From Candidatus Vondammii sp. HM_W22 (GTDB lineage Bacteria; Pseudomonadota; Gammaproteobacteria; Chromatiales; Chromatiaceae), in the NCBI RefSeq assembly GCF_022530855.2, contig NZ_CP099567.1, positions 2,170,001 through 2,234,000 on the forward strand: 64,000 bases of DNA. Direction: 5' to 3'. The notes under the pieces are model-generated. The model was given only the letters and a program-made list of their open reading frames with translations, had not been told where the DNA came from and ran no database searches. Position numbers and translations under genes: made by a program. The stretch's first letter is position 1. Each line of letters starts with the position of its first letter. Below are positions 21,829 to 32,135 of the stretch, piece by piece.

Positions 21829-23322
21829 TTATCTGATGGTTGGCTGGTGTGAATCCGGAAGGGCAACAGGCAGGCTGAAAGTAAATATAGCACCGCCTTC
21901 CGGGTTGTTGACAACCTTGAGTTTACCCTGCAGCAGTTCTGCAATACGCTTTACTATAGCCAGCCCCAAGCCAGCGTGCCTCTGGTTACCCGCCTGTGCG
22001 GAACCCCGATAAAAAGGGCTAAATATATGAGGTAAATCTGCGGCCGGGATGCCAGGGCCAGTATCTGACACACTCACGGTTATCTCATTATTTTCCAGAA
22101 TTATCCCCAGGGTTATTGCTTCCCCATTCGGTGTGTGGTCAATTGCGTTGCTGATCAGGTTGTCGAGCAGGCGTTCGGCCATGGCGATATCTGTGGTGAT
22201 TAGCGGCATGGCCGGAGGGGGTGCCATCGACAGTTGCAGGTTGTTTTTCTCCGTATGCAGTTGGAATTTTTGCGTCACATCCTGAAGCAGTTCACCCAGG
22301 GCACAGGATTCGTACTGGGGTTGGGCATCCCTGGCCTCCAGGTGGGCAAGTTCGAACAGCTCCTCCACCATCTGTGTCAACCGGTTGCTCTGGCGCAGGG
22401 CAATCGCCAGATACTCTTTTTTCTGCCCGCTATTCAGTGCGGTATCTTTCATGATCATGGTCTCAAGGTAGCCGTGAAGGGCGGCCAGAGGTGTACGCAA
22501 ATCGTGGGAACCTGTGCCACTAATTCCCGGCGTAGCCGGTCCTGGTCCTTGAGTTCATTCAGCTGGGAGATGATGCGTTCCGCCATTCCATCAAAGGCTT
22601 CACCCAGGCTCTCGATCTCATCGCCCGCCAACCTGCTTTTTGCGGCATAGGGCTGATGGTGGGTGAAATCACTGCGTTGAAACGTTTCCATTATTGTTGC
22701 CAGGCGTTGCAGGCGGCGGGTCAGCAGGTGGAATAGCAAGAGACCTGCAAACAGGCCGAATCCCAGGCTGCCGATAACTGCCCATGCGCTTAATCGAAGG
22801 ACATAACTCTCCTGGACCAGCTGCTCCGCCGACTCATACTGCTCCCCCTGAAGCACCAGATAGAGATAACCCTGGGGGTTGTCCCCGGATGGAACCTGGG
22901 TTACGGAGAATGCCTTCCGGCGGTCATGGGATCGGGGGTCATCCCCCAGCAGTGGAAAACCCTCACCACTCAGAAAGGCCTTGATAGGTGCAAGATCGAC
23001 ACGCTGGCGTTTTACCCGGTTCGGGTCGGCCGAGAAGGAAAGAATTCGTCCTTCAAGATCAAGCAGGTAGATTTCAATGCTTGGATTGATATCCATGTAG
23101 GCGCTGAAGGTGTTTTTCAGTGCGGTTTCATTCAGCCGCCCCTCTTCAACCAGATTCCGATCGGCCACAATACGGCGGGATAGATCACGGTTGAAGTGCT
23201 GACTGAGTTCCTGGAGATAGCGTTGGACTGTGGTTGTAGTGATAACCGCATAGGTAAGGCCAATGGCGATAAACACCACGACCAGTACAACGGCAAGACG
23301 GGCATATAGGGTTCGGAACAAG
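21829..23322 (-). pseudogene. Sensor histidine kinase, frameshifted at the H-box
   Basis: Membrane sensor kinase with transmembrane segment 1 (VVLVVVFIAIGLTYAVI), a periplasmic region of about 130 residues, transmembrane segment 2 (SLGFGLFAGLLLF), a HAMP region, and then the dimerisation and ATPase domains (N-box DNLISNAIDH, DTGPGIP, GLGLAIVKRI). A single missing base near 22513 breaks the frame exactly at the phosphorylation site: the sequence reads RRELVAQV then shifts, where RRELVAQVSHDLRTPLAA is expected. The two frames together make an otherwise complete kinase. A TTG at 23322 with an upstream GGAAGAG is the likely start, just after the regulator's stop. Probably inactive; a sequencing error cannot be excluded. 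Confidence 0.8.
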
Positions 23323-23338
23323 GTTAGGCTCTTCCTGT

Positions 23339-24029
23339 CAGTGGCTGTCGCCGGAGAATTTGTAGCCCACACCCCAGACAGTCAATATATAGTGCGGGTT
23401 AGATGGATCTGTCTCTATTTTTGCTCTTAGCCGGTTGATATGAGAATTGACCGTGTGCTCATATCCGTCATGGTTGTAGCCCCATACCTGATCCAGCAGC
23501 TGAACGCGGTTGAATACATGGCCTGGATGGCGGGTGAAGAAGAGCAGTCAGTTCAACCTCTTTGTTGCCGATCAGCACGTGGCGTTTATCCACATCGATC
23601 ACCATGCCACCCCATTTGATGATCTCGCCCTGAATGCCGGTGGTCGGCGGTTGCTTGAGTGCATCGACACGTCGGAACAGCGCCTTGATTCGTGCAATCA
23701 GCTCAGGGATGCTGAAAGGCTTTGTCAGATAAGTCATCCGCACCCATCTCCAGCCCCAGCACCCGGTCGAGTTCACTGGATTTGGCTGTAAGCATCAGAA
23801 TGGGCAGGTAGTCGGCTGACTCTCTCATGCGCCGGCAGAGGCTTAGTCCATCTGTATCCGGCAGCATCAGATCCAAGACCACCAGCTGGTATCCGCCTTT
23901 ATCAAACAGCGCCATTGCGCTGCCGCCATTACCGGCAATATCGGCGTCACAGCCGATATCAGCCAAGTGCTCCTGCACCAGGCGGGCAATGTCAGGTTCA
24001 TCTTCAACGATCAGTACTTTACGTCGCAT
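23339..24029 (-). pseudogene. OmpR/PhoB-family response regulator, two frameshifts
   Basis: The receiver domain starts at 24029 (MRRKVLIVEDEPDIARL) and has the phosphoacceptor region LVVLDLMLPDTDG and the Lys block MLTAKSSE. An extra T near 23725 shifts the frame just before the expected DDYLTKPFSIPELIARI, which continues in another frame. A second shift near 23555, within the winged-helix DNA-binding domain, is followed by HVFNRVQLLDQVWGYNHDGY and ends in VWGVGYKFSGDSH with a TGA at 23339. The gene sits just upstream of the kinase in the usual regulator-kinase order. With three indels across the pair, the system looks decayed. Confidence 0.8.
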
Positions 24030-24091
24030 AGACTGAATGTTTCCTAAAAAAACATCTCTCTTGGTATTACCTGTTTGGCACTATCATGAAA

Positions 24092-24154
24092 GGACGCGGA
24101 GATCGCAGAGGGCTGATTGGTGGCCTGTGCCTCTTGTTTGTGATCCCTGCGTCC
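24092..24154. repeat. Hairpin of CGCAGAG-type repeat
   Basis: GGACGCGGAGATC is matched by an inverted GATCCCTGCGTCC about 40 bases later, with 11 of 13 positions pairing. The GGACGCNGAG...CGCAGAG wording resembles the larger repeat block at 59070-59333, so both may belong to one dispersed family. It lies between the response regulator gene and the methionine-rich protein gene. Confidence 0.45.
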
Positions 24155-24202
24155 ATTTCCACTGTTTTTTACGCAGTCACTTGATAGATATGTAGATTAT
24201 CC

Positions 24203-24442
24203 TCACATCTCTTTCTTCATCTTATCTTTCATTGTCCCTTCTTTCATCATTTTATCGTCCATCATTTTCTTATCCATGGAATTGCTGCCCATCTCCTTAT
24301 GCGTCATCATGGTTTTCTTTTCCATGGTTTTTGTCTCCATCATCCCATCCTTCTTCATCATGTCACCGGCTTGAGCTGTGACTGCAGCAAAGATCAGGCA
24401 TGTTCCAAGAATGGCAGGTACAAAGTGATTGATTTTTTTCAT
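24203..24442 (-). CDS. Periplasmic methionine/lysine-rich protein, pentapeptide MXKDX type
   Basis: A 79-residue protein with an N-terminal signal peptide (FVPAILGTCLIFAAVTAQA, cleavage after AQA). The mature part of about 54 residues contains 16 Met and about as many Lys, in loose repeats such as DGMMETKTMEKK and DKKMMDDKMMKEG, without cysteines or a folded-domain pattern. It resembles proteins annotated as pentapeptide MXKDX repeat proteins, whose function is poorly known. Neighbouring msrAB and a two-component system suggest a role as a sacrificial or metal-binding methionine reservoir, which is inference. Three spaced TCACG repeats lie about 100 bases upstream. Confidence 0.75.
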   Translation of the reverse strand: MKKINHFVPAILGTCLIFAAVTAQAGDMMKKDGMMETKTMEKKTMMTHKEMGSNSMDKKMMDDKMMKEGTMKDKMKKEM

Positions 24443-24537
24443 GGTGATAATCTCCGGTAGTTAAGAATTCTGAATGCAGATCGCTATAGATATTCGATAT
24501 ACAGGGGTTATTAAAGAGGATGGAAATCTCACTGAGA

Positions 24538-24564
24538 TCACGAAAATGTCACGAAATTATCACG
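24538..24564 (-). promoter_or_regulatory. Three TCACG direct repeats at 11-bp spacing, candidate response-regulator site
   Basis: TCACG occurs at 24538, 24549 and 24560, each exactly eleven bases apart, within TCACGAAAATG, TCACGAAATTA and TCACGCGGGG. Direct repeats with helical spacing are typical of OmpR/PhoB-family binding sites. The site lies 96-122 bases upstream of the methionine-rich protein gene, and the broken OmpR-type regulator is encoded just downstream. The repeats are seen directly; the binding role is inferred. Confidence 0.4.
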
Positions 24565-24619
24565 CGGGGAAAAAGTGGTTTTTCAGTCGATGTTGGTTGA
24601 TTATAAGCTTAAACAGGCT

Positions 24620-24951
24620 CCGGCTGTGTGAGCAGTTTGTTAACCAAGTTTGACATTTTTTTAGGGGCTGTCCTGCGATTCACAACGCTCTCATTGAAAG
24701 TGTGCTTGAGGTAATGCAGGCCCGCCAGTAAACGAGTGGGTAACGGGGGGTTGGCCAGCACCTTCGTTGTAAATGACATCAATGTCAACTTCAAGTTTTT
24801 CCCAGCTCATCTTCTCGGATAACCGCACCAATGGGAGAGAGAGATTTAAGATCTGAGAAAGTTGCGAATAGAATAAATCAGCACTGTTATCCGGTTTTTG
24901 TGATTTCATACTTGCAAGATTTTGATGTTGAAGGAGGGGCTCTTCTTGCAA
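24620..24951 (-). mobile_element. IS5-family transposase N-terminal fragment, frameshifted
   Basis: The minus strand from about 24915 encodes KSQKPDNSADLFYSQLSQIL and SEKMSWEKLEVDIDVIYNEG, then shifts frame into LPTRLLAGLHYLKHTFNESV, matching the start of an IS5-type transposase (the last block precedes the usual ESVVARWVENPYWQ). Nothing after about residue 80 of the transposase remains. It lies in the otherwise empty 24568-25182 gap; 24952-25182 shows no gene or clear signal. Confidence 0.6.
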
Positions 24952-25182
24952 ACTACTTTATATAAATAGCTTATTAATTCATATTTATCATGTGATTATA
25001 AATAATTCAGAGGCGATAAACTACGAATTTCACAGGAGGGGTTGTGAATATTTTCCGACAGGTGAACATGGGTCCCGAGGAGCTATTTCCAGACATTGAA
25101 TCACGAATCTTGCACCCATAAAAAAATATGGATATAAACCATAACGCTTCCAGACGACTGACAGCGAAAAGCAGGTTACCCG

Positions 25183-26502
<1,320 letters not shown>

Positions 26503-26521
26503 TTATTCAGTGTCCTGACAA

Positions 26522-27712
26522 TCACTGTGCTGCCACGGCAACCCAATTCTCACCCTGTTTTTCCAGGACTTCCCCACAGCCCATCTCCAAAGCGTTAGCT
26601 GCCTGCCCGGGAAGTGCGCAAATTACACGACGCCCATGACGCCGCAGCTCTTCAACCCGCTGTTTGAGAAGCGGATCTTCAGACAGAGGGGCAAAAATAC
26701 CCGCTCGCTCTTCACTACTTTCTGTTGCACCCAATCCCAGGAGCATTTTCAGGTCGGCACTGAAACCACAGGCCGGTCGTGCGCGACCAAATACCCGGCC
26801 AATATCATCATAGCGGCCACCACGAGCCATCCCCTGTCCCAACCCCGGGACAAAGGCAGCAAACACCACACCTGTATGGTAATAATAGCCACGCAGTTCT
26901 GACAGGTCGAAATGGATCGGCAGATCAGGGCGCTGTTCCGCCAACAGGACAGCCAGACGCTCCAGCTGTGACAGGGCATTCAACACTGCTTCACTGGCAC
27001 CACTCAGGTTCTTCCGCGCCCTTGCCAAAACATCATCACCGCTCAATTGCGCCAGCTCGGCAAGCATATCCCTGACAGCACCTGACAGGTTAAACTCTCG
27101 CAGTAGACCTTCTGTCTCAGTCACTGCTTTGCGCTGCAGCACATCAAACAGTGCCAGTTCCTGGCGCTGGTCGAGTCCCGCCTGTTGTATCAGCCCACGG
27201 AAAATACCGACATGCCCAAGATCCAGGTAGATATTCTTGAGCCCGGCCTGTTCCAGTGTTTCGATCATTAGTAAGAGCACTTCCAGATCACTTTCCACTC
27301 CGGCATGACCATAGAGTTCGGCACCAACCTGCAGCGGCGCGCGGGAACCGGAAAATCCGCCACTTCGGGTATTCAGTACGGTACCGAGATAACAGAGGCG
27401 CGTGGGAGCTGAGCGTCGCAACTGGTGGGCGTCTATCCGTGCTACCTGGGGAGTAATATCAGCACGGATCCCCATGGTACGGCCGCTGATCTGATCGGTA
27501 ATCTTGAAGGTTCGCAGATCCAGGTCGCTGCCTGTTCCTGTGAGCAGTGACTCCAGGTATTCAATAAACGGCGGCATCACCAGTTCATAGCCCCAGCCAT
27601 CAAAGAGGTCGAGGAGCTCCCTGCGCAACTTCTCCAGCTTTTTGGCCTGGGGGGGAAGAACTTCGTCAATACCCTCAGGCAACAGCCAGTGGTTGTTTGT
27701 CATCATCTCCAT
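26522..27712 (-). CDS. hisZ: ATP phosphoribosyltransferase regulatory subunit
   Basis: HisZ is a catalytically inactive class II aminoacyl-tRNA-synthetase-like protein that, with short-form HisG, forms the first enzyme of histidine synthesis. The protein has the HisS-like core (GWGYELVMPPFIEYLESLL, about residue 35) and the SGRTMGIRADITPQVARI block. The ATG at 27712 overlaps the TGA of the preceding DUF2065 gene (TGATG), which points to coupled translation; two further ATGs at 27706 and 27703 are alternatives. It lies before purA. Its presence implies a short HisG elsewhere in the genome. Confidence 0.92.
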   Translation of the reverse strand: MEMMTNNHWLLPEGIDEVLPPQAKKLEKLRRELLDLFDGWGYELVMPPFIEYLESLLTGTGSDLDLRTFKITDQISGRTMGIRADITPQVARIDAHQLRRSAPTRLCYLGTVLNTRSGGFSGSRAPLQVGAELYGHAGVESDLEVLLLMIETLEQAGLKNIYLDLGHVGIFRGLIQQAGLDQRQELALFDVLQRKAVTETEGLLREFNLSGAVRDMLAELAQLSGDDVLARARKNLSGASEAVLNALSQLERLAVLLAEQRPDLPIHFDLSELRGYYYHTGVVFAAFVPGLGQGMARGGRYDDIGRVFGRARPACGFSADLKMLLGLGATESSEERAGIFAPLSEDPLLKQRVEELRRHGRRVICALPGQAANALEMGCGEVLEKQGENWVAVAAQ

Positions 27713-27897
27713 CAATTCACAAGATAGAGTGTCACTACACCCAATATCATGCTCACCAGGCCGCCAACGCGCAGAGCGTGATCGTCCATTTCAACCACCA
27801 CCTGCATCATTTTACGCATGGTGCCGGGACTTAGAAAAGGCATTACACCCTCGATTACCATCAATAACGCAAAAGCAATCAGCAGTTCATGCCACAT
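27712..27897 (-). CDS. DUF2065 family small membrane protein (YjeT-like)
   Basis: A protein of about 61 residues with two membrane segments (ELLIAFALLMVIEGVMPFL and GLVSMILGVVTLYLV) separated by the SPGTMRKMMQVVVEMDDHALR loop. DUF2065/YjeT proteins are commonly found next to hflC and purA in gammaproteobacteria; their function is unknown. The ATG at 27897 is preferred because the longer frame starts with a non-ATG codon. Its stop overlaps the hisZ start. A strong terminator lies immediately upstream, so this gene probably starts a new transcript or depends on readthrough. Confidence 0.85.
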   Translation of the reverse strand: MWHELLIAFALLMVIEGVMPFLSPGTMRKMMQVVVEMDDHALRVGGLVSMILGVVTLYLVN

Positions 27898-27907
27898 AGT
27901 ACTGTCC

Positions 27908-27936
27908 AAAAAAAAGCCGGGGTTTGGTTACCCGGC
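27908..27936 (-). terminator. Rho-independent terminator downstream of hflKC
   Basis: On the minus strand the stem GCCGGG/CCCGGC with a short loop is followed by eight T residues. It lies between hflC and the DUF2065 gene and ends 11 bases before that gene's start. The stretch between it and hflC (27937-28221) contains no gene that I can see. Confidence 0.75.
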
Positions 27937-28221
27937 CGCATTCGGTAGTCAGGTCCGTAGGGACAGGCTGTGCATCTTCCCAGACCGGACAGAGATTGTC
28001 CATAAAAGCTATCACCGGGCTGCACAGAAATTCAATCTTCACCATATGGATTTATTGAGACCTTGCAATCGAGAATATTAATTCGCGGGCGGCCGAAAAC
28101 TTAATTATTCACCCCAAAACGCACGCAGAAAATAAATTGACTGGCAATAGATTTTTTTCACGTCCTTCGGGGTAAAAAGGGTTTTTCGGCAGGTGCTGAA
28201 CGATGGGAAAAGAGGTGCGGT

Positions 28222-28248
28222 TGTGCCCCGGAAACATCCCGGGGCACA
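28222..28248 (-). terminator. GC-rich hairpin directly after hflC
   Basis: TGTGCCCCGG pairs perfectly with CCGGGGCACA across a seven-base loop, ten bases past the hflC stop. There is no long T-run behind it, so it may stabilise the mRNA end or act as a weak terminator before the stronger one at 27908. Confidence 0.5.
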
Positions 28249-28257
28249 CCTTCATCA

Positions 28258-29133
28258 TTAACGAACTCCGCCTTTGTCCTTAAAGAAACGGAAAAACTCA
28301 GAATCCGGTTCCAGCACCATCATGTCACCACCCTGCTCAAAAACCTTTCGATAGGCAATCAGGCTGCGGTAGAAGGCGTAAAATTCCGCATTCTTCTGGT
28401 AGGCAGTGGCATAGACATCCGCTGATTTTGCATCGCCGGCACCACGCAGCTGTTCGGCTTCTTTATAGGCTTCAGCCAGAATCACCACCTGCTGGCGATC
28501 CGCTTCAGCCCGGATACGCTCTGCCGCCTCTGCACCCTTGGCCCGTAGGTCACGTGCGACACGTTCACGCTCGGCACGCATACGGCCATAGACAGATTCG
28601 CTCACTTCCGGGGGCAAATCGATCTGCTTGACCCTGACATCAAGGACCTCAATGCCCAGTTCATTGGCCATCTCATCCGAAGCCTTGGTCAGCTCCGCCA
28701 TAATCTCGGCACGCTCACCGGAGACCACCTCTTTAATCGTCCGCTTACCGAACTCATTTCGAAGGCTGGTATTAATGCGCTCGGAGAGTAGGCGTGACGC
28801 CTTGGTACTGCTGCCACCGGTAGACCGGAAGTACTGAGCAACATGGGTAATACGCCACTTGACGTAAGAGTCAACGATCACGTCTTTCTTTTCAATGGTC
28901 AGATAGCGTTCGGGACGGGTATCCAGTGTCTGAATACGGCCATCAAACTTCATCACATTATGAATGACCGGTATACGCCAGTGCAGGCCAGGAGCATAGT
29001 CATCATCGACAATTTCGCCCAGTCGCAGCTTCAGTGCCATCTCCCATTGGTTCACCACAAACAGGCTGGAGAAACCAAACCCGGCAAGAATAATCAGGCC
29101 AACCGCCAGAAAACCGATTTTTCCACTGTTCAT
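28258..29133 (-). CDS. hflC: HflC, subunit of the HflKC modulator of FtsH protease
   Basis: SPFH/prohibitin-domain inner-membrane protein that, with HflK, forms a large cage around FtsH and controls its access to membrane substrates. The 291-residue product has an N-terminal membrane anchor (GFLAVGLIILAGFGFSSLFVV), the prohibitin core and a long helical region (REAERERVARDLRAKGAEA-like repeats) rich in Ala, Glu and Arg, ending in EFFRFFKDKGGVR. The ATG overlaps the hflK stop (TAATG), so the two are translationally coupled. It is the last gene of the hflX-hflK-hflC group before two terminators. Confidence 0.95.
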   Translation of the reverse strand: MNSGKIGFLAVGLIILAGFGFSSLFVVNQWEMALKLRLGEIVDDDYAPGLHWRIPVIHNVMKFDGRIQTLDTRPERYLTIEKKDVIVDSYVKWRITHVAQYFRSTGGSSTKASRLLSERINTSLRNEFGKRTIKEVVSGERAEIMAELTKASDEMANELGIEVLDVRVKQIDLPPEVSESVYGRMRAERERVARDLRAKGAEAAERIRAEADRQQVVILAEAYKEAEQLRGAGDAKSADVYATAYQKNAEFYAFYRSLIAYRKVFEQGGDMMVLEPDSEFFRFFKDKGGVR

Positions 29134-30281
29134 TAGCGAACCCTCCTGCTGCGGGTTGACCCGGTGGAACCGCCATCCACCCTCTGAGGCGTAGACATAG
29201 TGTTGGACGGGCTGGTCGTAGCCGATCCACGCGCCGACCCCTGAATCAGCTTATCCAGCGGTAGATACATCAGACTGTTGCCGCTATCCACATCCATAAT
29301 AACCTTGTTGGTATTGCTCAACACATTTTCCACAGTCTCCAGATAGAGACGCTTGCGAGTCACTTCCGGGGCCTTTTCATACTCAGTAAGTACCGCCAGG
29401 AAACGGGATGCCTCACCCTCTGCCTCAGCTATTACTTTTTCACGGTAGGCGTTGGCATCGGCCACGCGCCTGGCTGCACCACCACGCGCCACCGGCACAA
29501 TTTCGTTGGCGTAGGCTTCCGCTTGATTCTCCAGACGCTCTTTATCCTCACGGGCCTTGATGGCATCATCGAATGCGCTCTTCACCTGCTCTGGCGGCTT
29601 CGCCGGCTGGGTATTCACACTGGTCACTTCCAGACCAGTGCGATAGAGGTTTAGCAGCGACTGTATACGCGTTTTGATATCGGCGGCAATGGCGCTACGG
29701 CCTTCGGTAAGAATAAAATCCAGATCATTCTTGCCGATGGACTGGCGTACCGCTGTTTCAGTAGCGTCACGAATGGTCTTTTCCGGAGATTGATCCTGGA
29801 ACAAATAATCTGCCGCATCCTGGATGCGTGACTGTACCGTCAACTCAATATCGACAATGTTCTCATCCTTGGTCAGCATGGTTGCTTTGTGACGGAAGGT
29901 GGAGATCTGATCGACGTTGACCTTGAGCACCTCATCCATTATCGGGATCATAAAGTGGGGACCAGGCTCGGTCACTTCGAAATAGGCACCAAAGCGCAAA
30001 ATGACGCCGCGCTCAGCCGGTTCAACAGTATAGAAACTCTTAACGGCCAGCAGCACAATCAAACCTGCAGCAATCAGACCGCCAATCACTTTTATATTTG
30101 CCGGGCCGGGGGTTCCTGAGGAGCTTCCGCTGCCATTTCCGCCACCACCCTTGCCGCCGAAGATACCGCCAAACTTCTCCTGCATCTTCTTAACCACTTC
30201 ATCCAGGTCAGGCGGTCCTTGATCACCACCTTTTCCACTCCAGGGGTCCTTATTGTCCCCACCCGGTTCATTCCAGGCCAT
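29133..30281 (-). CDS. hflK: HflK, subunit of the HflKC modulator of FtsH protease
   Basis: Partner of HflC in the periplasm-facing SPFH complex. The 382-residue protein begins with the typical Gly/Pro/Asp-rich cytoplasmic segment (GGDNKDPWSGKGGDQGPPDL), followed by a membrane anchor (IGGLIAAGLIVLLAVKSFY, about residue 65), the prohibitin domain with RGVILRFG, and a helical C-terminal part with a Ser/Thr-rich tail. It lies 91 bases after hflX and overlaps hflC by one base. It is intact. Confidence 0.95.
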   Translation of the reverse strand: MAWNEPGGDNKDPWSGKGGDQGPPDLDEVVKKMQEKFGGIFGGKGGGGNGSGSSSGTPGPANIKVIGGLIAAGLIVLLAVKSFYTVEPAERGVILRFGAYFEVTEPGPHFMIPIMDEVLKVNVDQISTFRHKATMLTKDENIVDIELTVQSRIQDAADYLFQDQSPEKTIRDATETAVRQSIGKNDLDFILTEGRSAIAADIKTRIQSLLNLYRTGLEVTSVNTQPAKPPEQVKSAFDDAIKAREDKERLENQAEAYANEIVPVARGGAARRVADANAYREKVIAEAEGEASRFLAVLTEYEKAPEVTRKRLYLETVENVLSNTNKVIMDVDSGNSLMYLPLDKLIQGSARGSATTSPSNTMSTPQRVDGGSTGSTRSRRVR

Positions 30282-30372
30282 TGAACACTCCAGTTTCTAT
30301 TGTATGTTGTAAGTTACCCGCCGAAAAACCATTGATTCCGGCGAACTGTTGATTCTATTAGTTGCCGGTCCA

Positions 30373-31656
30373 TCAGGCAATCAATCGTTTCTCCAGCGTT
30401 GATTCCTGACAAATCAGCTGATCATACGCTTTCTTCGGCAGTTCAATCTCTATCTCCCAGCCACCCATTTCAGTGACCGCTTCTGCGACCACCCCGCCCA
30501 GTTCAAACAATCTCGCCCGTAAACGGCCATCTGCCGGCTCAAGCTGCACCACTTTGTGGACCCGCTCCTGATGAAAAAATTCCGCCAGAGCACCCAATAA
30601 AAGATCGACACCCTCTCCGGTCCGTGCTGAGAGCCGGACTCGTCGGACCAGACCATCTTCACCCCGCTCTAAACCGGGGCCTCCATCTTCCATCAGATCG
30701 ATCTTGTTATAGATCTCGATCTGGGGAATCTCATCTGCCCCAATCTGCTTTAGAACACTGTTCACTTCTGTAACGCAGACCGTTTTTTGCGGGCTCGCCG
30801 CATCAATTATATGCAACAGCAGCGAGGCTTCTGAAGTCTCCTGCAGGGTAGATCTGAAAGCCGCCACCAATTCATGAGGAAGATTGGAGATAAATCCTAC
30901 GGTATCGGCCAATACAAGGGAACTCTCTCCTGGCAGATCCACCCGTCGCAGGGTAGGGTCAAGAGTCGCGAAGAGCTGGTTCTCAACGTACACACCCGAA
31001 CCGGTCATCTGGTTGAATAGCGTGGATTTTCCGGCGTTGGTATAACCAACCAGAGAGACCGTTGCTATCTCCGCCTTGCTGCGTGCCCGTCTTCCCTGGT
31101 CTCTTTGCCCCTCCACTTTTGCCAGTCGTCGCCGGATCTTGGCAATGCGGTTATTCAATAAGCGCCTGTCAGTCTCCAGCTGGGTTTCACCCGGGCCGCG
31201 CAGACCAATACCACCCTTCTGTCTTTTCAGGTGAGTCCAGCCTCTGACCAGACGGGTTGAAAAATGCCGGAGCTGGGCCAACTCAACCTGCAGTTTACCT
31301 TCGAACGAGCGCGCCCGCTGGGCGAAAATATCAAGAATCAGGCCGGTTCTATCCACTACCCGACACTCAAATTCCTGCTCCAGGTTACGCTCCTGGCTGG
31401 GTGAGAGCGCATGATTGAAAATCACCAGCCCCGCCCCGGTAGCGAGGATGGTTTCACGGATCTCTCCAGCTTTGCCGCGTCCGATATAGAGCCTGGGATC
31501 AGGCTCTTTCCTACTGCTCATTACCGTAGCCACAGGCGACCCGCCGGCCGAAGTTGCCAGCTCTTCAAACTCAGCCAGTTCATCCTGGTCTGTTTTCGTG
31601 CCAATATCAACATGCACCAGGATGGCTTTCTCTCCGTTTTTTGGGCATTCAAACAT
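30373..31656 (-). CDS. hflX: GTPase HflX, ribosome-splitting factor
   Basis: Ribosome-associated GTPase that rescues stalled or heat-damaged 70S ribosomes. The product of about 427 residues has the N-terminal HflX domain (DPRLYIGRGKAGEIRE, NHALSPSQERNLEQ), a coiled-coil connector, and the G-domain with GYTNAGKSTLFNQMTG (G1), DTVGFISNLPH (G3) and NKIDL (G4). The ATG at 31656 gives the usual MFECPKNGEKAILVHVD start; the in-frame TTG just before it is less likely. It follows miaA and hfq in the conserved mutL-miaA-hfq-hflX-hflK-hflC order. Confidence 0.95.
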   Translation of the reverse strand: MFECPKNGEKAILVHVDIGTKTDQDELAEFEELATSAGGSPVATVMSSRKEPDPRLYIGRGKAGEIRETILATGAGLVIFNHALSPSQERNLEQEFECRVVDRTGLILDIFAQRARSFEGKLQVELAQLRHFSTRLVRGWTHLKRQKGGIGLRGPGETQLETDRRLLNNRIAKIRRRLAKVEGQRDQGRRARSKAEIATVSLVGYTNAGKSTLFNQMTGSGVYVENQLFATLDPTLRRVDLPGESSLVLADTVGFISNLPHELVAAFRSTLQETSEASLLLHIIDAASPQKTVCVTEVNSVLKQIGADEIPQIEIYNKIDLMEDGGPGLERGEDGLVRRVRLSARTGEGVDLLLGALAEFFHQERVHKVVQLEPADGRLRARLFELGGVVAEAVTEMGGWEIEIELPKKAYDQLICQESTLEKRLIA

Positions 31657-31763
31657 CAATAGCGGCCGAGAATTCTGATTTGACGGCTATCAGCAACCAC
31701 ATTAAACAACACATTGCCTCCCGATTATGATTATAGTTGGAGTCACCTCGCCTGCTTTGGGGA

Positions 31764-32021
31764 TCAATAGTTGCCTGGCTCCGATTCCGACGAGTTTTCA
31801 GTGCTTACCTGGAGCTTAACGTTGCGTGATGGAACCACTGTGGAAATGGCGTGTTTGTACACCATCTGGCTGACAGTATTCTTCAGCAGCACGACGAATT
31901 GATCAAATGACTCGATCTGCCCCTGTAATTTGATTCCATTCACAAGGAAGATTGACACAGGAATACGCTCTTTACGCAATGCATTCAGGAAAGGGTCTTG
32001 CAAGCTCTGCCCTTTGGACAT
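31764..32021 (-). CDS. hfq: RNA chaperone Hfq
   Basis: Hexameric Sm-like protein that promotes small-RNA/mRNA pairing. The 85-residue product has the classical [19 protein letters not shown] start, the Sm1 motif [20 protein letters not shown] and the Sm2 KHAIST region. The ATG at 32021 has a good AAGGAG site; a longer frame upstream is unlikely to be used. The C-terminal tail is short ([14 protein letters not shown]). It lies between miaA and hflX in the standard cluster. Confidence 0.97.
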   Translation of the reverse strand: MSKGQSLQDPFLNALRKERIPVSIFLVNGIKLQGQIESFDQFVVLLKNTVSQMVYKHAISTVVPSRNVKLQVSTENSSESEPGNY

Positions 32022-32135
32022 GGAGTTCTCCTTATTTTTTTCCAAAACGGGAAAAGCCGTAGGGACAAAAAGCAGTCCCAATAAATCTAAAGTCTAACAA
32101 TTCACAGTTGTAGCATATGCACAGACGCCTGCAGT

